Source: Cytobacillus firmus (GTDB lineage: Bacteria > Bacillota > Bacilli > Bacillales > Cytobacillaceae). From it: a DNA stretch of 64,000 nucleotides. The translations under genes were made by a program, and so were the position numbers. Numbering within the stretch: the first letter of the stretch is position 1; the number at the start of each line of letters is the position of its first letter. This document shows, in pieces, positions 35,104-45,040 of this stretch. The stretch is taken from assembly GCF_023657595.1 (NCBI RefSeq), contig NZ_CP098323.1, positions 4,674,001 through 4,738,000 of the forward strand. The letters run 5' to 3'. The notes under the pieces are model-generated. The model had not been told where the DNA came from. It saw only the letters and a list, made by a program, of their open reading frames with translations, and did not search any database.

Positions 35104-36033
35104 CTATAAAATACCCTTAAAACCTTTCGCCTGCTCATCCAGCTTTTTTGCTGCTTCCCCGATATCTTTAAATGCGGATACCGCCTGTTCATTAAGAACC
35201 TGATTTTCAGAGATGCCTGACTGCGATTGCAGGGTGGCGTCACTAATTTTGTTGATTTCACTTGATATTCCTTCAATATGGGCGTTGACTTCCTGAATGG
35301 AGTCCTGCACCCGGTTTGCGAGCTTTCGCACTTCCCCGGCAACGACGTTGAAGCCTCTGCCATGCTCGCCTGCACGCGCGGCTTCTATGGCTGCATTTAA
35401 GGCGAGCAGGTTGGTTTGCGCCGCTATTTCCCGGATCGTTTTTACGATGCTGCCGATGGATTGCGCCTGTGATTTTAGAGAATGGAGGATTTCCAGGTTT
35501 CCTTTGGACTCATGAACGAGCTTGCCTATTGCCTGAGCGGCCTCTTCACTTCTCTCAATTCCAGCTTTTGCTTTTTCACTAAGGGCTTCTGACATTTCCT
35601 GAAGCTGGTATGCCACCTGTGCTGTATTCGTTTCCCGTTCTGTTATATCTGTTGCAATCTTCACGACACCAGCGACCTTGCCGTCATTCCCGAAGACCGG
35701 TGTGTATGTAGCCTCGAGCCAAATAAGGTTTCCCTTTTTGGTCACACGCTGGATTTTTTCCTGAAAGCTTTTGCCATTGCGCAGATTTCTCCAAAGCTCC
35801 TGGTATTCCCTGCTGGCGGCAAATTCTCGGGTGCAAAATTGCTTATGCATCATATTTGGCATCTCTTCTGCCCGATATTTCACAGTGCGGGCAAAATTTT
35901 CATTTGCCCAGAGCACTTTCCCATTCCCATCAAATTCAATCATCGCCAGAGAATTTTCAATTGCAGCCAAAACAGCTTCTTTTTCTAGGACCTGTGTGCT
36001 TTTAACATGATTAGGCTGATACGTTGTAAGCAT
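35104..36033 (-). CDS. Soluble PAS-domain chemoreceptor
   Basis: ATG 36033 behind AGAGGAAG gives a 309-residue protein without membrane segments. Residues about 25-135 are a PAS domain ([22 protein letters not shown], then [38 protein letters not shown], the PAC end). A short signalling domain follows, with the tip [27 protein letters not shown]. The chain ends soon after the descending helix and has no C-terminal CheR/CheB tether. Such short cytoplasmic receptors sense internal signals such as redox state or energy taxis cues through a bound cofactor, which cannot be identified here. It is a single gene with its own terminator, and resembles YfmS-type soluble receptors in size. Confidence 0.88.
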   Translation of the reverse strand: MLTTYQPNHVKSTQVLEKEAVLAAIENSLAMIEFDGNGKVLWANENFARTVKYRAEEMPNMMHKQFCTREFAASREYQELWRNLRNGKSFQEKIQRVTKKGNLIWLEATYTPVFGNDGKVAGVVKIATDITERETNTAQVAYQLQEMSEALSEKAKAGIERSEEAAQAIGKLVHESKGNLEILHSLKSQAQSIGSIVKTIREIAAQTNLLALNAAIEAARAGEHGRGFNVVAGEVRKLANRVQDSIQEVNAHIEGISSEINKISDATLQSQSGISENQVLNEQAVSAFKDIGEAAKKLDEQAKGFKGIL

Positions 36034-36320
36034 GCTCTTCCTCTTTTCAAAAAAAGTTTGTAAGAACATATCCTTACAAAAGAACTGTTCCCCTGTAAGT
36101 GCTGGCCGGTTGCGCTACTAGCTCGAATTCATTCAAGCGCCCAAATTACCTTGAATTCTCATTGCTTCCAACTTGTTCTATTTATATGTCTATAGTACTA
36201 GTATCGGTTTGGTATCACAATTTTAAATGCTCTGCTTTTTCATATGCTGAAAATTCTAATAATTAAACATTAAGACCCATGATTCCCATAATTAGTAAAA
36301 GTAGAATAGAACTGTAAGAA

Positions 36321-37871
36321 ATGATGAAGAAGGGATGGATTTATCTGAAAAATAAGCTGATTGCATTATCTTTGGCTTCTGTTTTAAGCTTTTCACTTTT
36401 TCCGGAAAGTAGTTTTGCGGAGCAAACTGCTGTGGAAAACCAGGCGATCATACCTGGTGCGCACACAGTAACAGAACAATACTTTGACGGCGCCGGCAAC
36501 AACTGGCTCACAACAAAGAATCCCCTGCAATATCAGCAGGCAACCCTTTACGGTAATATCGGCCTGGTTCCTTATCTATGGGGAAATGCAGCGGAAGGAA
36601 CCGGATGGCATCAAATGTACAAGCCGGCTTCTGTAACGGGAACACAGGTAAATGGTATTTTTGAAGATGCACAGTTTGTCATAAGGGTTCCGGATCACTG
36701 GAATGGCCGGCTGGTTGTTTCGGGAATCCCGGCGACACGAAATGAAACATCGACCGATCTGCTTTTCAGCGATTATGTATTGGAAAAAGGATATGCTTTT
36801 GCTGCGATCGATAAAGGCACCCAGGGTGAGACTGATTCGGATGATCCATTTGCAAAAGTAAAAAATGCTTTGGTCAATGAAGATGATATTGTAGCAGAGT
36901 GGCATCAGCGGTTCCGCCAGGTTACGAAAGCCGCACAGCAGTACTTAGCCAGCTCACATTCGGATGGGCTGATCGATCCGGCGGATTCTTCTGACCCTGC
37001 GAGTGATTTAGTATCCGCACAGCATAAGATTCCTACATATGCGATGGGAATTTCCAATGGCGGATACGTCGTGCGTTATGCTCTTGAAAATGATGATCCG
37101 GTGAAAACCGGAGAACCGCGGCTTTTTGATGGAGGAGTCGACTGGGAAGGTGTTCTCTGGACGGAGAAAAAAGAAAACTTGATCAGTTCCCTGACCACTG
37201 TTGTGAATAATGCTGAGGAAGCTTTGTACGGCAGCGGCAAAGACCAGCAAAAAGCGGTTAAAGAGCTATATAAAGCAGGTTTGCCAAAAGGGTCGGAAAA
37301 ACTGTGGGCCTACCATGATCAGGTATACTGGTTTATCTCGCTGAATATCTATCGGGACCATTTCGATCCTGAAGCACCAGGCCGGACGGATTGGAGCAAT
37401 TACCTGAACTTCGTTAATGGCGTGAGAGATCGTTCCTATGATCCTATTTTTGAAGATTATAAGTATGTGACCCGTCCGAAGGAAGTGAAAGAAAATATTA
37501 AGGCGGTGGCCAATACGGGCGATATTGATGTGCCGCTCATTTCTTTTACAGGTTCCCTTGATTCGCTTATTTTCCCGGAGATCCATGCAAAGGGATATCA
37601 AAAGCTGGTCAAGAAAGCCGGAAAGCAGGACCTGCACAGAATGTATACGATTGAGAACGGCAACCATGTTGACAGCCTTGTCTGGAACCCGGGCACTGAT
37701 CCGGATCAAGAGCTTCAGCCTCTGCTGCCTTATGCTCATCAATCATTTGACCTGCTAGTTGACTGGGTGGAAAACGGAAATGCGGCTCCTGCGAGCAAAA
37801 CGGTTGATGCACCGGAGAACCCGGTTAAGGTCATTGATTTGAAAACTGGGCTGGAACGGGACCCTCGTTAG
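36321..37871 (+). CDS. Secreted alpha/beta hydrolase, tannase/feruloyl-esterase-like
   Basis: The 516-residue protein has a signal peptide ([21 protein letters not shown], cleavage near residue 33). The nucleophile elbow is GISNGG with Ser245, and the remaining triad candidates are the Asp of TGSLDSL and the His of NGNHVDS. The central text [24 protein letters not shown] followed by [17 protein letters not shown] is typical of tannase-like and polyester-degrading esterases. The start is ATG 36321 or 36324; neither has a strong binding site. It is transcribed alone, probably up to the hairpin at 38060-38083, which puts the CCGCAC repeat array in its 3' untranslated region. An ester substrate outside the cell is inferred. 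Confidence 0.78.
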   Translation: MMKKGWIYLKNKLIALSLASVLSFSLFPESSFAEQTAVENQAIIPGAHTVTEQYFDGAGNNWLTTKNPLQYQQATLYGNIGLVPYLWGNAAEGTGWHQMYKPASVTGTQVNGIFEDAQFVIRVPDHWNGRLVVSGIPATRNETSTDLLFSDYVLEKGYAFAAIDKGTQGETDSDDPFAKVKNALVNEDDIVAEWHQRFRQVTKAAQQYLASSHSDGLIDPADSSDPASDLVSAQHKIPTYAMGISNGGYVVRYALENDDPVKTGEPRLFDGGVDWEGVLWTEKKENLISSLTTVVNNAEEALYGSGKDQQKAVKELYKAGLPKGSEKLWAYHDQVYWFISLNIYRDHFDPEAPGRTDWSNYLNFVNGVRDRSYDPIFEDYKYVTRPKEVKENIKAVANTGDIDVPLISFTGSLDSLIFPEIHAKGYQKLVKKAGKQDLHRMYTIENGNHVDSLVWNPGTDPDQELQPLLPYAHQSFDLLVDWVENGNAAPASKTVDAPENPVKVIDLKTGLERDPR

Positions 37872-37910
37872 AGTGGCGGAGATGTGGTTCGGAAATTGGA
37901 CAAATGCCTT

Positions 37911-37998
37911 CCGCACAGAAAAATTTCTATCCACACAGAAATTTGGGTTAAAAGCACAGAAAAAATCTTATCCGCACAGAAATTGAGGCTATCCGCAC
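37911..37998. repeat. CCGCAC tandem array, 5 copies, 20-21-bp pitch
   Basis: TATCCGCACAGAAATT-like units have the word CCGCAC (or a one- or two-base variant) at 37911, 37931, 37952, 37972 and 37993. The complementary word in the opposite orientation forms the array at 62369-62456. It starts 40 bases after the hydrolase stop and precedes the hairpin at 38060. Confidence 0.85.
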
Positions 37999-38059
37999 AT
38001 AATGATTTTTATGAATGCATCTAGTTGCAGTTTTAGATAAAATATCTTCTAAATATGCT

Positions 38060-38090
38060 GCCCCAGTCGTTTTTGATTGGGGCTTTTAAG
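38060..38090 (+). terminator. Probable terminator of the secreted hydrolase gene
   Basis: A 9-bp stem GCCCCAGTC/GATTGGGGC (one wobble, 6-base loop) is followed by TTTTAAGAGTTTTTT. It is 189 bases past the stop. Confidence 0.75.
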
Positions 38091-38118
38091 AGTTTTTTGG
38101 TTAATAAGCAGTTCTTTC

Positions 38119-38590
38119 CTGCTTCGGGTTTGTGCTGGAGGGCAAATTAGAGGCGAAGGTTACCCCCGGGTTCGGACTGTATCTGGCGCTTTCCTGCTTT
38201 TTGTGTCTGAAGTTGGACCGGGTTCGGACTCTAACTCGGGCGCTCGTACATTCTGTGTCCGAAGTTCTCCCGGGTTCGGACTCTAACTGGCGCTTTCCTG
38301 CATTCTGTGTCCGAAGTTACCCCAGGTTCGGACTCTAACTGGCGCTTTCCTGCATTCTGTGTCCGAAGTTACCCCAGGTTCGGACTCTAACTGGCGCTTT
38401 CCTGCATTCTGTGTCCGAAGTTCTCCCAGGTTCGGACTCTAACTGGCGCTTTCCTGCATTCTGTGTCTGAAGTTCCCCCGGCTTCAGACTCAAAGTGGAT
38501 AATTTCTGCTTTCTCTGTCTGAAGTTGCTCCAAGTTCAGACTCAAACTCCATCATTTCTTCTCATTCGGTCCGAAGTTACCCCAGATAAA
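38119..38590. repeat. Tandem array of about nine 52-bp units with inverted words
   Basis: TTCGGAC or a close variant recurs at exactly 52-base intervals: 38171, 38223, 38275, 38327, 38379, 38431, 38483 and 38535, with a degenerate copy near 38119. In each of the central units GTCCGAA lies 18 bases before TTCGGAC, so every unit can form a 7-bp hairpin with an 11-base loop. Central copies are nearly identical (CTAACTGGCGCTTTCCTGCA) and the outer ones decay. The array fills the gap between convergent genes. Confidence 0.95.
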
Positions 38591-38622
38591 TCCGCTCATC
38601 CCTCCCAAAACACCCTATCATT

Positions 38623-39834
38623 TCAGCGAAGAACCTTCCTGCTTCCTGCCAACAGCCACACCACCACCGGAATCAGTCCAAAGGAAACCACGGTAATCCC
38701 CGTCCAGCCTCCGGTCTGCCATACCAGACCGGCAAGCGTCCCACCGGTTGCGACTCCAAGATAATAGCTTACGAGATAGAGGCTCGAAGCACCGGCTTTG
38801 TGATGGGCAGCGCGCTCATTTACAATAGCCGCCATTAGTGAATGCGCCACAAAGAACCCCAGGCAGGTCAGGCATAGGCCTATCACAATTACCGATAAGG
38901 ATTGCACATTTGTAAGCAAGGTCCCTCCTATTAAAATGACAGTTCCAACCGAAACCAGTGTGGTTTGCCTAAAATAAGAGGATAACCTTCCGCCAAGAAT
39001 GGAGCCTACTATACCAAAGCTGTACGCCAGGTAGGTAAAAGAAATATTTTTTACAGAGAGATTAAAGGGGTCCTGTTCCAGATAAAAGGCCAGGTACGTC
39101 CATACTCCTGTAAACGAGAATTGGAGGAGGATCCCCATCGCGAATGCAGGGAAAAGCTTCGTATTTTTCAGATGTGAGGCCATTCCTGACAGGTCTTTTT
39201 GTACAGATCTTTTACTGGGACTAAAATAATGAGATTTTGGCAGAGTTATAAAATAAATGATGAATAGCAAAATGGAAAATCCAAACAGGCAGTAGACAGA
39301 AGTCTGCCAGCTGGCCATATCTGCAATGTACCCGACGAAGATGCGGCCGGCCATTCCGCCAATGGCATTCGCTGCAATATACATGGTGATGCCTAGGCTG
39401 ATGCTGCCTGGAGCGAGTTCCTCCCCTAAATAGGCGATGGCTGCTGCGGGCAGGCCCGCTATACAAAAGCCCTGCAGGAAGCGAAGCACCAGAAAGGTTT
39501 CAAAGTTAGGTGCAATCGGCAATAGCACCAGCGGAATCATGGTGCAGACAAGTGTGAAATTCATAATGGAAACCCGTCCGATTCGATCAGACAGAAATCC
39601 GAAAAATAATAATCCGAAAATCATAGAAACTACAGCAGCAGACAGTGATAAACCGGCTGCTGCTGATGTGACGTCAAATGAATCTGCCAGCAGCGGCATA
39701 ATCGGCTGCACAAAGTATAAATTGGCAAATACTAAAATGGATGCACTTGTCATTGCAATCATCATTTTTTTGAAGCCTGCATCCTGCAGCGAATATTTAT
39801 TTGATTCCTGTTGTCGAGCTTGTACGGCAGTCAT
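38623..39834 (-). CDS. Major facilitator superfamily transporter
   Basis: ATG 39834 with AGGGTGA is chosen over an ATG six codons upstream that has no binding site. The 403-residue protein has 12 membrane segments. The motif between helices 2 and 3, FFGFLSDRIGRVSI, is the MFS hallmark, and helix 4-5 carries RFLQGFCIAGLPAAAIAYLGEEL. The central loop is short and basic (SPSKRSVQKDL). The whole resembles the YnfM/YgaY group of drug:H+ or arabinose efflux-like carriers, whose substrates are mostly unknown. It stands alone, converging on the secreted hydrolase across the repeat arrays. Export of a small hydrophobic compound is the general expectation. Confidence 0.85.
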   Translation of the reverse strand: MTAVQARQQESNKYSLQDAGFKKMMIAMTSASILVFANLYFVQPIMPLLADSFDVTSAAAGLSLSAAVVSMIFGLLFFGFLSDRIGRVSIMNFTLVCTMIPLVLLPIAPNFETFLVLRFLQGFCIAGLPAAAIAYLGEELAPGSISLGITMYIAANAIGGMAGRIFVGYIADMASWQTSVYCLFGFSILLFIIYFITLPKSHYFSPSKRSVQKDLSGMASHLKNTKLFPAFAMGILLQFSFTGVWTYLAFYLEQDPFNLSVKNISFTYLAYSFGIVGSILGGRLSSYFRQTTLVSVGTVILIGGTLLTNVQSLSVIVIGLCLTCLGFFVAHSLMAAIVNERAAHHKAGASSLYLVSYYLGVATGGTLAGLVWQTGGWTGITVVSFGLIPVVVWLLAGSRKVLR

Positions 39835-39982
39835 TTTTTCACCCTGTTCCATTAAAGCGTTAAATTCATCATACCATTTCCTTTAAAAGGAATCGAAAAT
39901 TTCCCCCTCTCGATTCCCATTAAAAACTTCCCTCAACTTTTTTTGAAACAGTGCGCACCTTCATTCCAGCTGTCCTAAATGT

Positions 39983-39988
39983 TATAAT
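39983..39988 (+). promoter_or_regulatory. Possible -10 box for the ywqB-ywqA operon
   Basis: A perfect TATAAT lies 107 bases before the ywqB start. The -35 region, TTCATT with an 18-base spacer, is weak. Confidence 0.35.
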
Positions 39989-40046
39989 AAAGGAATGTAC
40001 TTTACAGGGTCGACTAACCCGTTTTACGGGAGCCTTGTTCTAAATA

Positions 40047-40079
40047 GATTCGACAAAATTCGGTGGTGCCTGTTACCAA
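40047..40079. repeat. Dispersed element ATTCGACAAAATTCGG...GCCTGTYACCA, copy 1
   Basis: The segment aligns with 45528-45560 over about 33 bases with few differences, and more weakly with 59310-59337. It lies in the leader of ywqB, just before the ribosome binding site. Confidence 0.7.
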
Positions 40080-40094
40080 TTAGGAGGTATGAAT

Positions 40095-41711
40095 ATGATT
40101 CCGGAGCGGTTTTTGGAGCCTTTGGAGTTTGCAGCGAATGAGCTGAAGGGGCTGCTGCGGGCTGAGGATGAGGAGGATGCGCGCCTGGTGCAGAAGGGAC
40201 TGATGCTTTTTCGGCAGGGGCTTGTGTATCAGCTTCGCTTTGAAGGTGATAAGGTGTTGGCGACCGTACAGGATGTGACTCCCGCAAAGGTAGAACTGGA
40301 TCTTGAGTACATTCATTTAAGTGAGTGTTCCTGTCCGGCCGAAGGCTTTTGCCGCCATCAGACCGCGGTCTTTCTGCAGCTTCTTTCCAAGGCCAGGAGT
40401 GTGTCCACGTGGATTGAAGAGTGGCGGAAGCCGATTAAGGAAAAGCAGACCGCCAAGAATTGGGGACTTCAAAAAGCGAAGGATCTTTTAAAATCCTCCG
40501 GCCAGATGAAGGCGGATTATGATCTCTGGGCTGCTTCATTCGACGAAAGCTTTACCGAGCTGATGGAAAAACAGGGAGAGCCTCGTCCTTATGTCCTGCC
40601 TGAGCTTTTCCATGTGTATCTGCGCCGCATGAAAGCGGGAGCACCGGTGGAGCAGGAATGGAAGCTTCTTTACCTTCTGATCGGCTATGTTTTTTCATTC
40701 AAAAAGCTAATGGCGCTGAGCAGGAAGTACGGCCATGGCAAGGAATTGATTGACCGCTATTACCGCCATCTCTATCAGTCCCTGATGGAGGATTCCGTTG
40801 AGATCATGAATAAACTGTCGGTGCACTCCCTCCCGTTCGCGTTCGATCAATTTATCGAAAAGCTGAAGGATGATTCTGCCGGACTGATCACCGGTTCTTT
40901 TGGGATGGAATATGAACGAACACATTTATACCGGCTGCTATGGACGCATTTTTTCAAAAAGAAAGAATGGCGTGAAGCGGAGATCGAGAACCTGAAATCC
41001 TCCATAGAAGAGGAGCCTAACCTGCCGATATTGGCTGGCTATGTGCACCTTCAGATTCTTGAACGCAATGATGAACAGGCACTTAGTGTTTTAAATGTGC
41101 CAAATGTCTTAATGACACCTTACATGCTTTACTGGCTCGATTACTTTTCAGCCAATAAGGACTGGAATCGGATGGGCCCGTATGCAGAAGCATTTATCCA
41201 TAAATTACGTGATTATCTGAAAGAAATTGATGACTATTACGCCTGCATGGATTTTACCCGGATGTCCATAAAAGCTATTTCTCCTTATTGCCTGGAGAGC
41301 AGCAAAATGGATTTATACGAAAAAGCCTTGATGGAGACGCTGCCGTACAGCTACAGTGACTATGAATATCTGCTTTTCGAAAAAGGTGAATTCATGAAAT
41401 GGGCGGACTTGCAGGCGTTTATTGGCTTTGATCTTGATTCTCTTGGCAAGGACCGGATCAGGGAAATCAGCAAAAAGGAGCCCTCCATCCTCCTGCCGCT
41501 TTATCATCAGTCCATCACAGGCCATATTAATATGAAAAACAGAGATCATTACCGCGAGGCCGTCCGGAAAATGAAAAAGCTTCGCACGCTGTACAACAAG
41601 CTGAAACGCCAGGAAGACTGGCAGCTTTTTCTTGAATTGCTGCTTGAAAAAACGAAACGTCTCCGCGCCTTTCAGGAAGAATGCAAAAGGGGTAAGCTAA
41701 TCGATGCTTAA
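40095..41711 (+). CDS. ywqB: SWIM zinc-finger protein YwqB
   Basis: The ATG at 40095 has AGGAGG seven bases upstream; ATG 40089 is only one base from that site. The 538-residue protein carries a SWIM zinc finger, Cys78-x-Cys80-x5-Cys86-x-His88 (CSCPAEGFCRH). The rest is helical and resembles TPR-like solenoids, with no catalytic motif. The stop overlaps the ywqA start by eight bases, so the two are co-translated. SWIM proteins paired with SNF2 helicases occur widely in Bacillus; a role as nucleic-acid-binding partner of the helicase is inferred. The same pair is present in the B. subtilis ywq region. Confidence 0.88.
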   Translation: MIPERFLEPLEFAANELKGLLRAEDEEDARLVQKGLMLFRQGLVYQLRFEGDKVLATVQDVTPAKVELDLEYIHLSECSCPAEGFCRHQTAVFLQLLSKARSVSTWIEEWRKPIKEKQTAKNWGLQKAKDLLKSSGQMKADYDLWAASFDESFTELMEKQGEPRPYVLPELFHVYLRRMKAGAPVEQEWKLLYLLIGYVFSFKKLMALSRKYGHGKELIDRYYRHLYQSLMEDSVEIMNKLSVHSLPFAFDQFIEKLKDDSAGLITGSFGMEYERTHLYRLLWTHFFKKKEWREAEIENLKSSIEEEPNLPILAGYVHLQILERNDEQALSVLNVPNVLMTPYMLYWLDYFSANKDWNRMGPYAEAFIHKLRDYLKEIDDYYACMDFTRMSIKAISPYCLESSKMDLYEKALMETLPYSYSDYEYLLFEKGEFMKWADLQAFIGFDLDSLGKDRIREISKKEPSILLPLYHQSITGHINMKNRDHYREAVRKMKKLRTLYNKLKRQEDWQLFLELLLEKTKRLRAFQEECKRGKLIDA

Positions 41712-44523
41712 AACGAGATTTCTTCATGTGAAAGTGAAACCAATAAACAATGACCGCTACCTGATTTTTGCTGTTGATGAAGAGGGGCGCCTGCTTTCTC
41801 CGAAGGAATGGAAGCCGCTTCTTTTTAACCACCACAGGGAAAGCTTTTTCGGAAGCATGCTTGATGCTGCCGAGTCAGACGGGATCACAGGGATCTCTGT
41901 AAGCGGCTGGCAGCTGGTTACCCTGTTTGCGGCAGAGCAATTCAACCGTTTGATTGATTGGAGCTGGGATGAAACGGCAGAAATTCTGCTGGCCTCCTCT
42001 CCTGCTCTTTATGACTCGATCGTGGACCAGGAATGGATGCCGGACTTTGCCGCCTGGGAACAGGATCAATTCCGCTGGGCACTGCCGGAAAGTGTGATCA
42101 CCGAATTCGGCACAAGCTTTTGGGAGCAGACAGTAGAGGGCTCTCCAGTCAGGGAGTTTATCGGGGATTTATTCCACCTGTCCCTTGATGGCTATATGAA
42201 TCAAAACCAGGACGCAAAATCACAGTTCGGTGAGAAGCTTGAAGCTTTGCGAAGTGAGCATCTCTCACCGCGTGACCTTGCCGCTTATTTTGATGAACAA
42301 AGCTGGCAGGAATGGATCGGGGTCAAAGCAAATGAAGCTCCTTTTTCAATCGGACTTAAGCTGGAAGAACCCGGCGATATCGATACCAGCTGGGATTTGA
42401 CGATTTTTCTGCGCGGAAAAAAGAACCCTGATGTATTTGCCGACTACAAGGATTATTCGAATTATCCGCATGACTGGCATGATTATGAAGACTCAATTGA
42501 AAAAGAAATCCAGCGCTGGCTGGAGCTTTTCCCTTGGCTTGAAGGCAAGCCTGGCGAGATTTCGACTATGCTGACGGAAGATGAAGCCTGGACTTTTCTG
42601 ACTGAGGCGAGCGAAACCATGCTGGCACTTGGCGTGGAAATTCTGCTTCCATCCTGGTGGCAGGCAATGAAGAACGCAAGCCTCAAGGTAAAAGCAAAAG
42701 TGAAAGGAACAGGAGGCCATCGCCCCTCGTTTGTCGGGCTGCAGTCCATGCTTGATTATGATTGGCGCTTCAGCATGAATGGCGTTGACTTAACAGAGGA
42801 AGAATTCCGGGGCATGGTAGAGGAAAAAAGACGGCTCGTATACGTTCGCGGCCGCTGGATTAAGCTGGACCCCCACTTCGTCCGCCATATCCAGGATTTA
42901 ATGAAGAAAGCGGAAAAAGAAGGTTTGCATGTCCGCGATTTGATTGAGCAGGAGCTTATGGCTGACGGGAGCCCTCAGGAAGATGATCTGGATAACCCTA
43001 AAACATTTGCCCGGATTCAGATCGAGCTTAACCGCCAATGGAAACAGATGGTGAAGCAGCTCCGCGATATTAAAAACCTTCCGCTTGAAGAGGTCCCGGC
43101 AAGCTTCAAGGGTGATCTCCGCCCTTACCAGAAGCTCGGGATGAGCTGGCTGCTGTTTTTGCGCCGGTATGGTTTCGGCGCCATTTTGGCAGATGATATG
43201 GGTCTTGGAAAAACGATTCAGCTGATCTCCTATCTTTTAAAAGTTAAAAAAGAGGAAGACAGCGGCCCATCTCTCATCGTGTGCCCTACATCTGTCCTCG
43301 GCAACTGGCAAAAGGAAATCGAGCGCTTTGCCCCCGGCATGAGCGTATATCTCCATTACGGATCCAACCGCCTGAAGGGAGAAAGCTTTTCTGAAAAAGT
43401 AATGGAGTCTGATATTGTGCTGACCTCCTATGGACTAACCCATATGGATCTGGAGGATTTTGAAGCAGTCCAGTGGAGCTCCATTTCGATTGATGAAGCC
43501 CAAAATATTAAAAATGCCCAGACAAAACAATCGAGGGCTGTCCGGAAGTTAAAGGGCAAGCATCATATTGCTCTCACCGGCACGCCGATGGAAAACCGTT
43601 TGACCGAACTCTGGTCCATTTTTGACTTCACGAACCACGGCTATCTTGGCAGTCTCGGTCAGTTCCAAAAGCGCTATGTTCTGCCGATTGAGAAGGATGA
43701 CGACAAAAATAAAGTTAAGCAGCTGCAGGCCTATATTCGCCCCTTCCTGCTCCGCCGCACGAAGAAGGATGAAGATGTGGCCCTGAACCTGCCTGATAAG
43801 CTTGAGCAGAAGGAGTATTGTCCGCTGACTGCTGAACAGGCTTCCCTATATGAGCAGCTTGTCCAGGATACATTCGCACAGATCGAAAAGCTTTCAGGGT
43901 TTGAGCGCAAAGGACTGATTCTGCAGTTATTAAGCCGCTTAAAGCAGCTGTGCAACCATCCGGCCCTTTATTTAAAAGAAGAGAAGCCTAAGCATGTCCT
44001 TGAGCGTTCTGTAAAGCTTGAGAAATTAAGCGAACTCGTCAGTGCTGTTCATGAACAGGGCGAAAGCTGCCTGATTTTCACCCAATATATCGAAATGGGG
44101 AATATGATCGCCCGCCTGCTGAAAAAACAATTCGGATTCGACGTGCCGTTTTTAAACGGAAGCGTGCCAAAGCAGGAGCGGGATTCTATGATCAGCCGTT
44201 TTCAGAATCATGATTTCCCGGTATTCCTGCTGTCGCTTAAAGCCGGCGGAACCGGTTTGAATCTGACGGCAGCAAACCATGTTATCCATTATGACCGCTG
44301 GTGGAATCCTGCTGTGGAAAATCAGGCGACTGACCGCGCCTACCGGATTGGGCAAAATCGCTTTGTTCATGTGCATAAAATGATTGCCACCGGCACACTC
44401 GAGGAAAAAATTGATGCTATGCTTGAAAAAAAGCAATCCCTTAATGACCAGATCATTACGAGCGAGAACTGGATTACCGAGCTTTCAACAGATGAGCTGC
44501 GGGATCTGGTTCACCTGACATAA
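41704..44523 (+). CDS. ywqA: SNF2-family helicase YwqA
   Basis: The 939-residue protein has an N-terminal SNF2-associated region (about 1-440) and two RecA-like lobes. Walker A is DDMGLGKT at about 497-504, the Walker B/motif II box is DEAQ near 596, motif III is ALTGTPMENR, and the C-terminal lobe has GTGLNLTAANHVIHYDRWWNP and ATDRAYRIGQ, the motif VI arginine finger region. It is therefore expected to be an active double-stranded DNA translocase. The start overlaps the end of ywqB. Bacterial SNF2 proteins of this type are linked to transcription recycling or DNA repair, but the function of YwqA is not established. Confidence 0.93.
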   Translation: MLKTRFLHVKVKPINNDRYLIFAVDEEGRLLSPKEWKPLLFNHHRESFFGSMLDAAESDGITGISVSGWQLVTLFAAEQFNRLIDWSWDETAEILLASSPALYDSIVDQEWMPDFAAWEQDQFRWALPESVITEFGTSFWEQTVEGSPVREFIGDLFHLSLDGYMNQNQDAKSQFGEKLEALRSEHLSPRDLAAYFDEQSWQEWIGVKANEAPFSIGLKLEEPGDIDTSWDLTIFLRGKKNPDVFADYKDYSNYPHDWHDYEDSIEKEIQRWLELFPWLEGKPGEISTMLTEDEAWTFLTEASETMLALGVEILLPSWWQAMKNASLKVKAKVKGTGGHRPSFVGLQSMLDYDWRFSMNGVDLTEEEFRGMVEEKRRLVYVRGRWIKLDPHFVRHIQDLMKKAEKEGLHVRDLIEQELMADGSPQEDDLDNPKTFARIQIELNRQWKQMVKQLRDIKNLPLEEVPASFKGDLRPYQKLGMSWLLFLRRYGFGAILADDMGLGKTIQLISYLLKVKKEEDSGPSLIVCPTSVLGNWQKEIERFAPGMSVYLHYGSNRLKGESFSEKVMESDIVLTSYGLTHMDLEDFEAVQWSSISIDEAQNIKNAQTKQSRAVRKLKGKHHIALTGTPMENRLTELWSIFDFTNHGYLGSLGQFQKRYVLPIEKDDDKNKVKQLQAYIRPFLLRRTKKDEDVALNLPDKLEQKEYCPLTAEQASLYEQLVQDTFAQIEKLSGFERKGLILQLLSRLKQLCNHPALYLKEEKPKHVLERSVKLEKLSELVSAVHEQGESCLIFTQYIEMGNMIARLLKKQFGFDVPFLNGSVPKQERDSMISRFQNHDFPVFLLSLKAGGTGLNLTAANHVIHYDRWWNPAVENQATDRAYRIGQNRFVHVHKMIATGTLEEKIDAMLEKKQSLNDQIITSENWITELSTDELRDLVHLT

Positions 44524-44530
44524 AAATGGT

Positions 44531-44917
44531 TCAGTCTTCAAGTCCTTGATATGCATAAAGGCTTGAAGGCTGTTCTTCTATTTTCGCATATTCCGGCTTA
44601 TTGGGCATTTGCGTCAGGAAAGTGACTTTGCTTCCTTCCTTTATAATGAAACAGGATAGCAGCTGGTATGTAGGTTTCTTGTCCCCGGCGTTAATTGCCA
44701 CCTGACTTAATAAGAAGTTAAACTTGTAGTGAATAGTTCGTTCCGTATCGTTGAACATAAGTGAAGTATGGCTTCTAAGAGGAATTCTTTGATAGGATTT
44801 ATTATTCTGGAGCTTAATGAGCTGAAGCGCATCAAAGAAGCTTGGCTGATGATTGGTATTTAGATTTTTATTTTCTGTTTGAAAATACAGGTACCCGGTT
44901 TTATCTCCTTTACCCAC
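44531..44917 (-). CDS. Hypothetical protein, 128 residues
   Basis: The gene starts at GTG 44917 behind GGAGGGG. The protein has no recognised family. It is basic to neutral, with beta-strand-like stretches (TIHYKFNFLLSQVAINAGDKK and TYQLLSCFIIKEGSKVTFLTQM) and a Pro/Glu-rich C-terminus; no signal peptide is seen. It converges on ywqA with only seven bases between stops, and it is divergent from the XRE-type regulator gene, with two inverted repeats between them. This suggests that the regulator may control it. Confidence 0.65.
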   Translation of the reverse strand: MGKGDKTGYLYFQTENKNLNTNHQPSFFDALQLIKLQNNKSYQRIPLRSHTSLMFNDTERTIHYKFNFLLSQVAINAGDKKPTYQLLSCFIIKEGSKVTFLTQMPNKPEYAKIEEQPSSLYAYQGLED

Positions 44918-45015
44918 TAAATCCCCTCCTTTTTATTATTTTCAAAAAATATATTCGACATATTCCGTGAAAATCCTCCCTGGTACTTAATACCTATGCA
45001 GCAGTATTTATTATC

Positions 45016-45032
45016 CGTGAATAATAATCACG
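45016..45032. promoter_or_regulatory. Inverted repeat CGTGA-N7-TCACG, candidate operator 1
   Basis: A 17-bp repeat with 5-bp arms in the divergent region before the XRE regulator gene. The same spacing recurs at 45041-45057. Confidence 0.5.
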
Positions 45033-45040
45033 TTTATTAG

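Noticed and set aside
38077-38338. Open frames over the 52-bp repeat array
   Set aside because: Several overlapping frames are open only because of repetition; no start signals and no protein-like conservation.
37872-38600. CRISPR array
   Set aside because: Neither array has constant repeats with unique spacers of 30-40 bp, and no cas gene is present.
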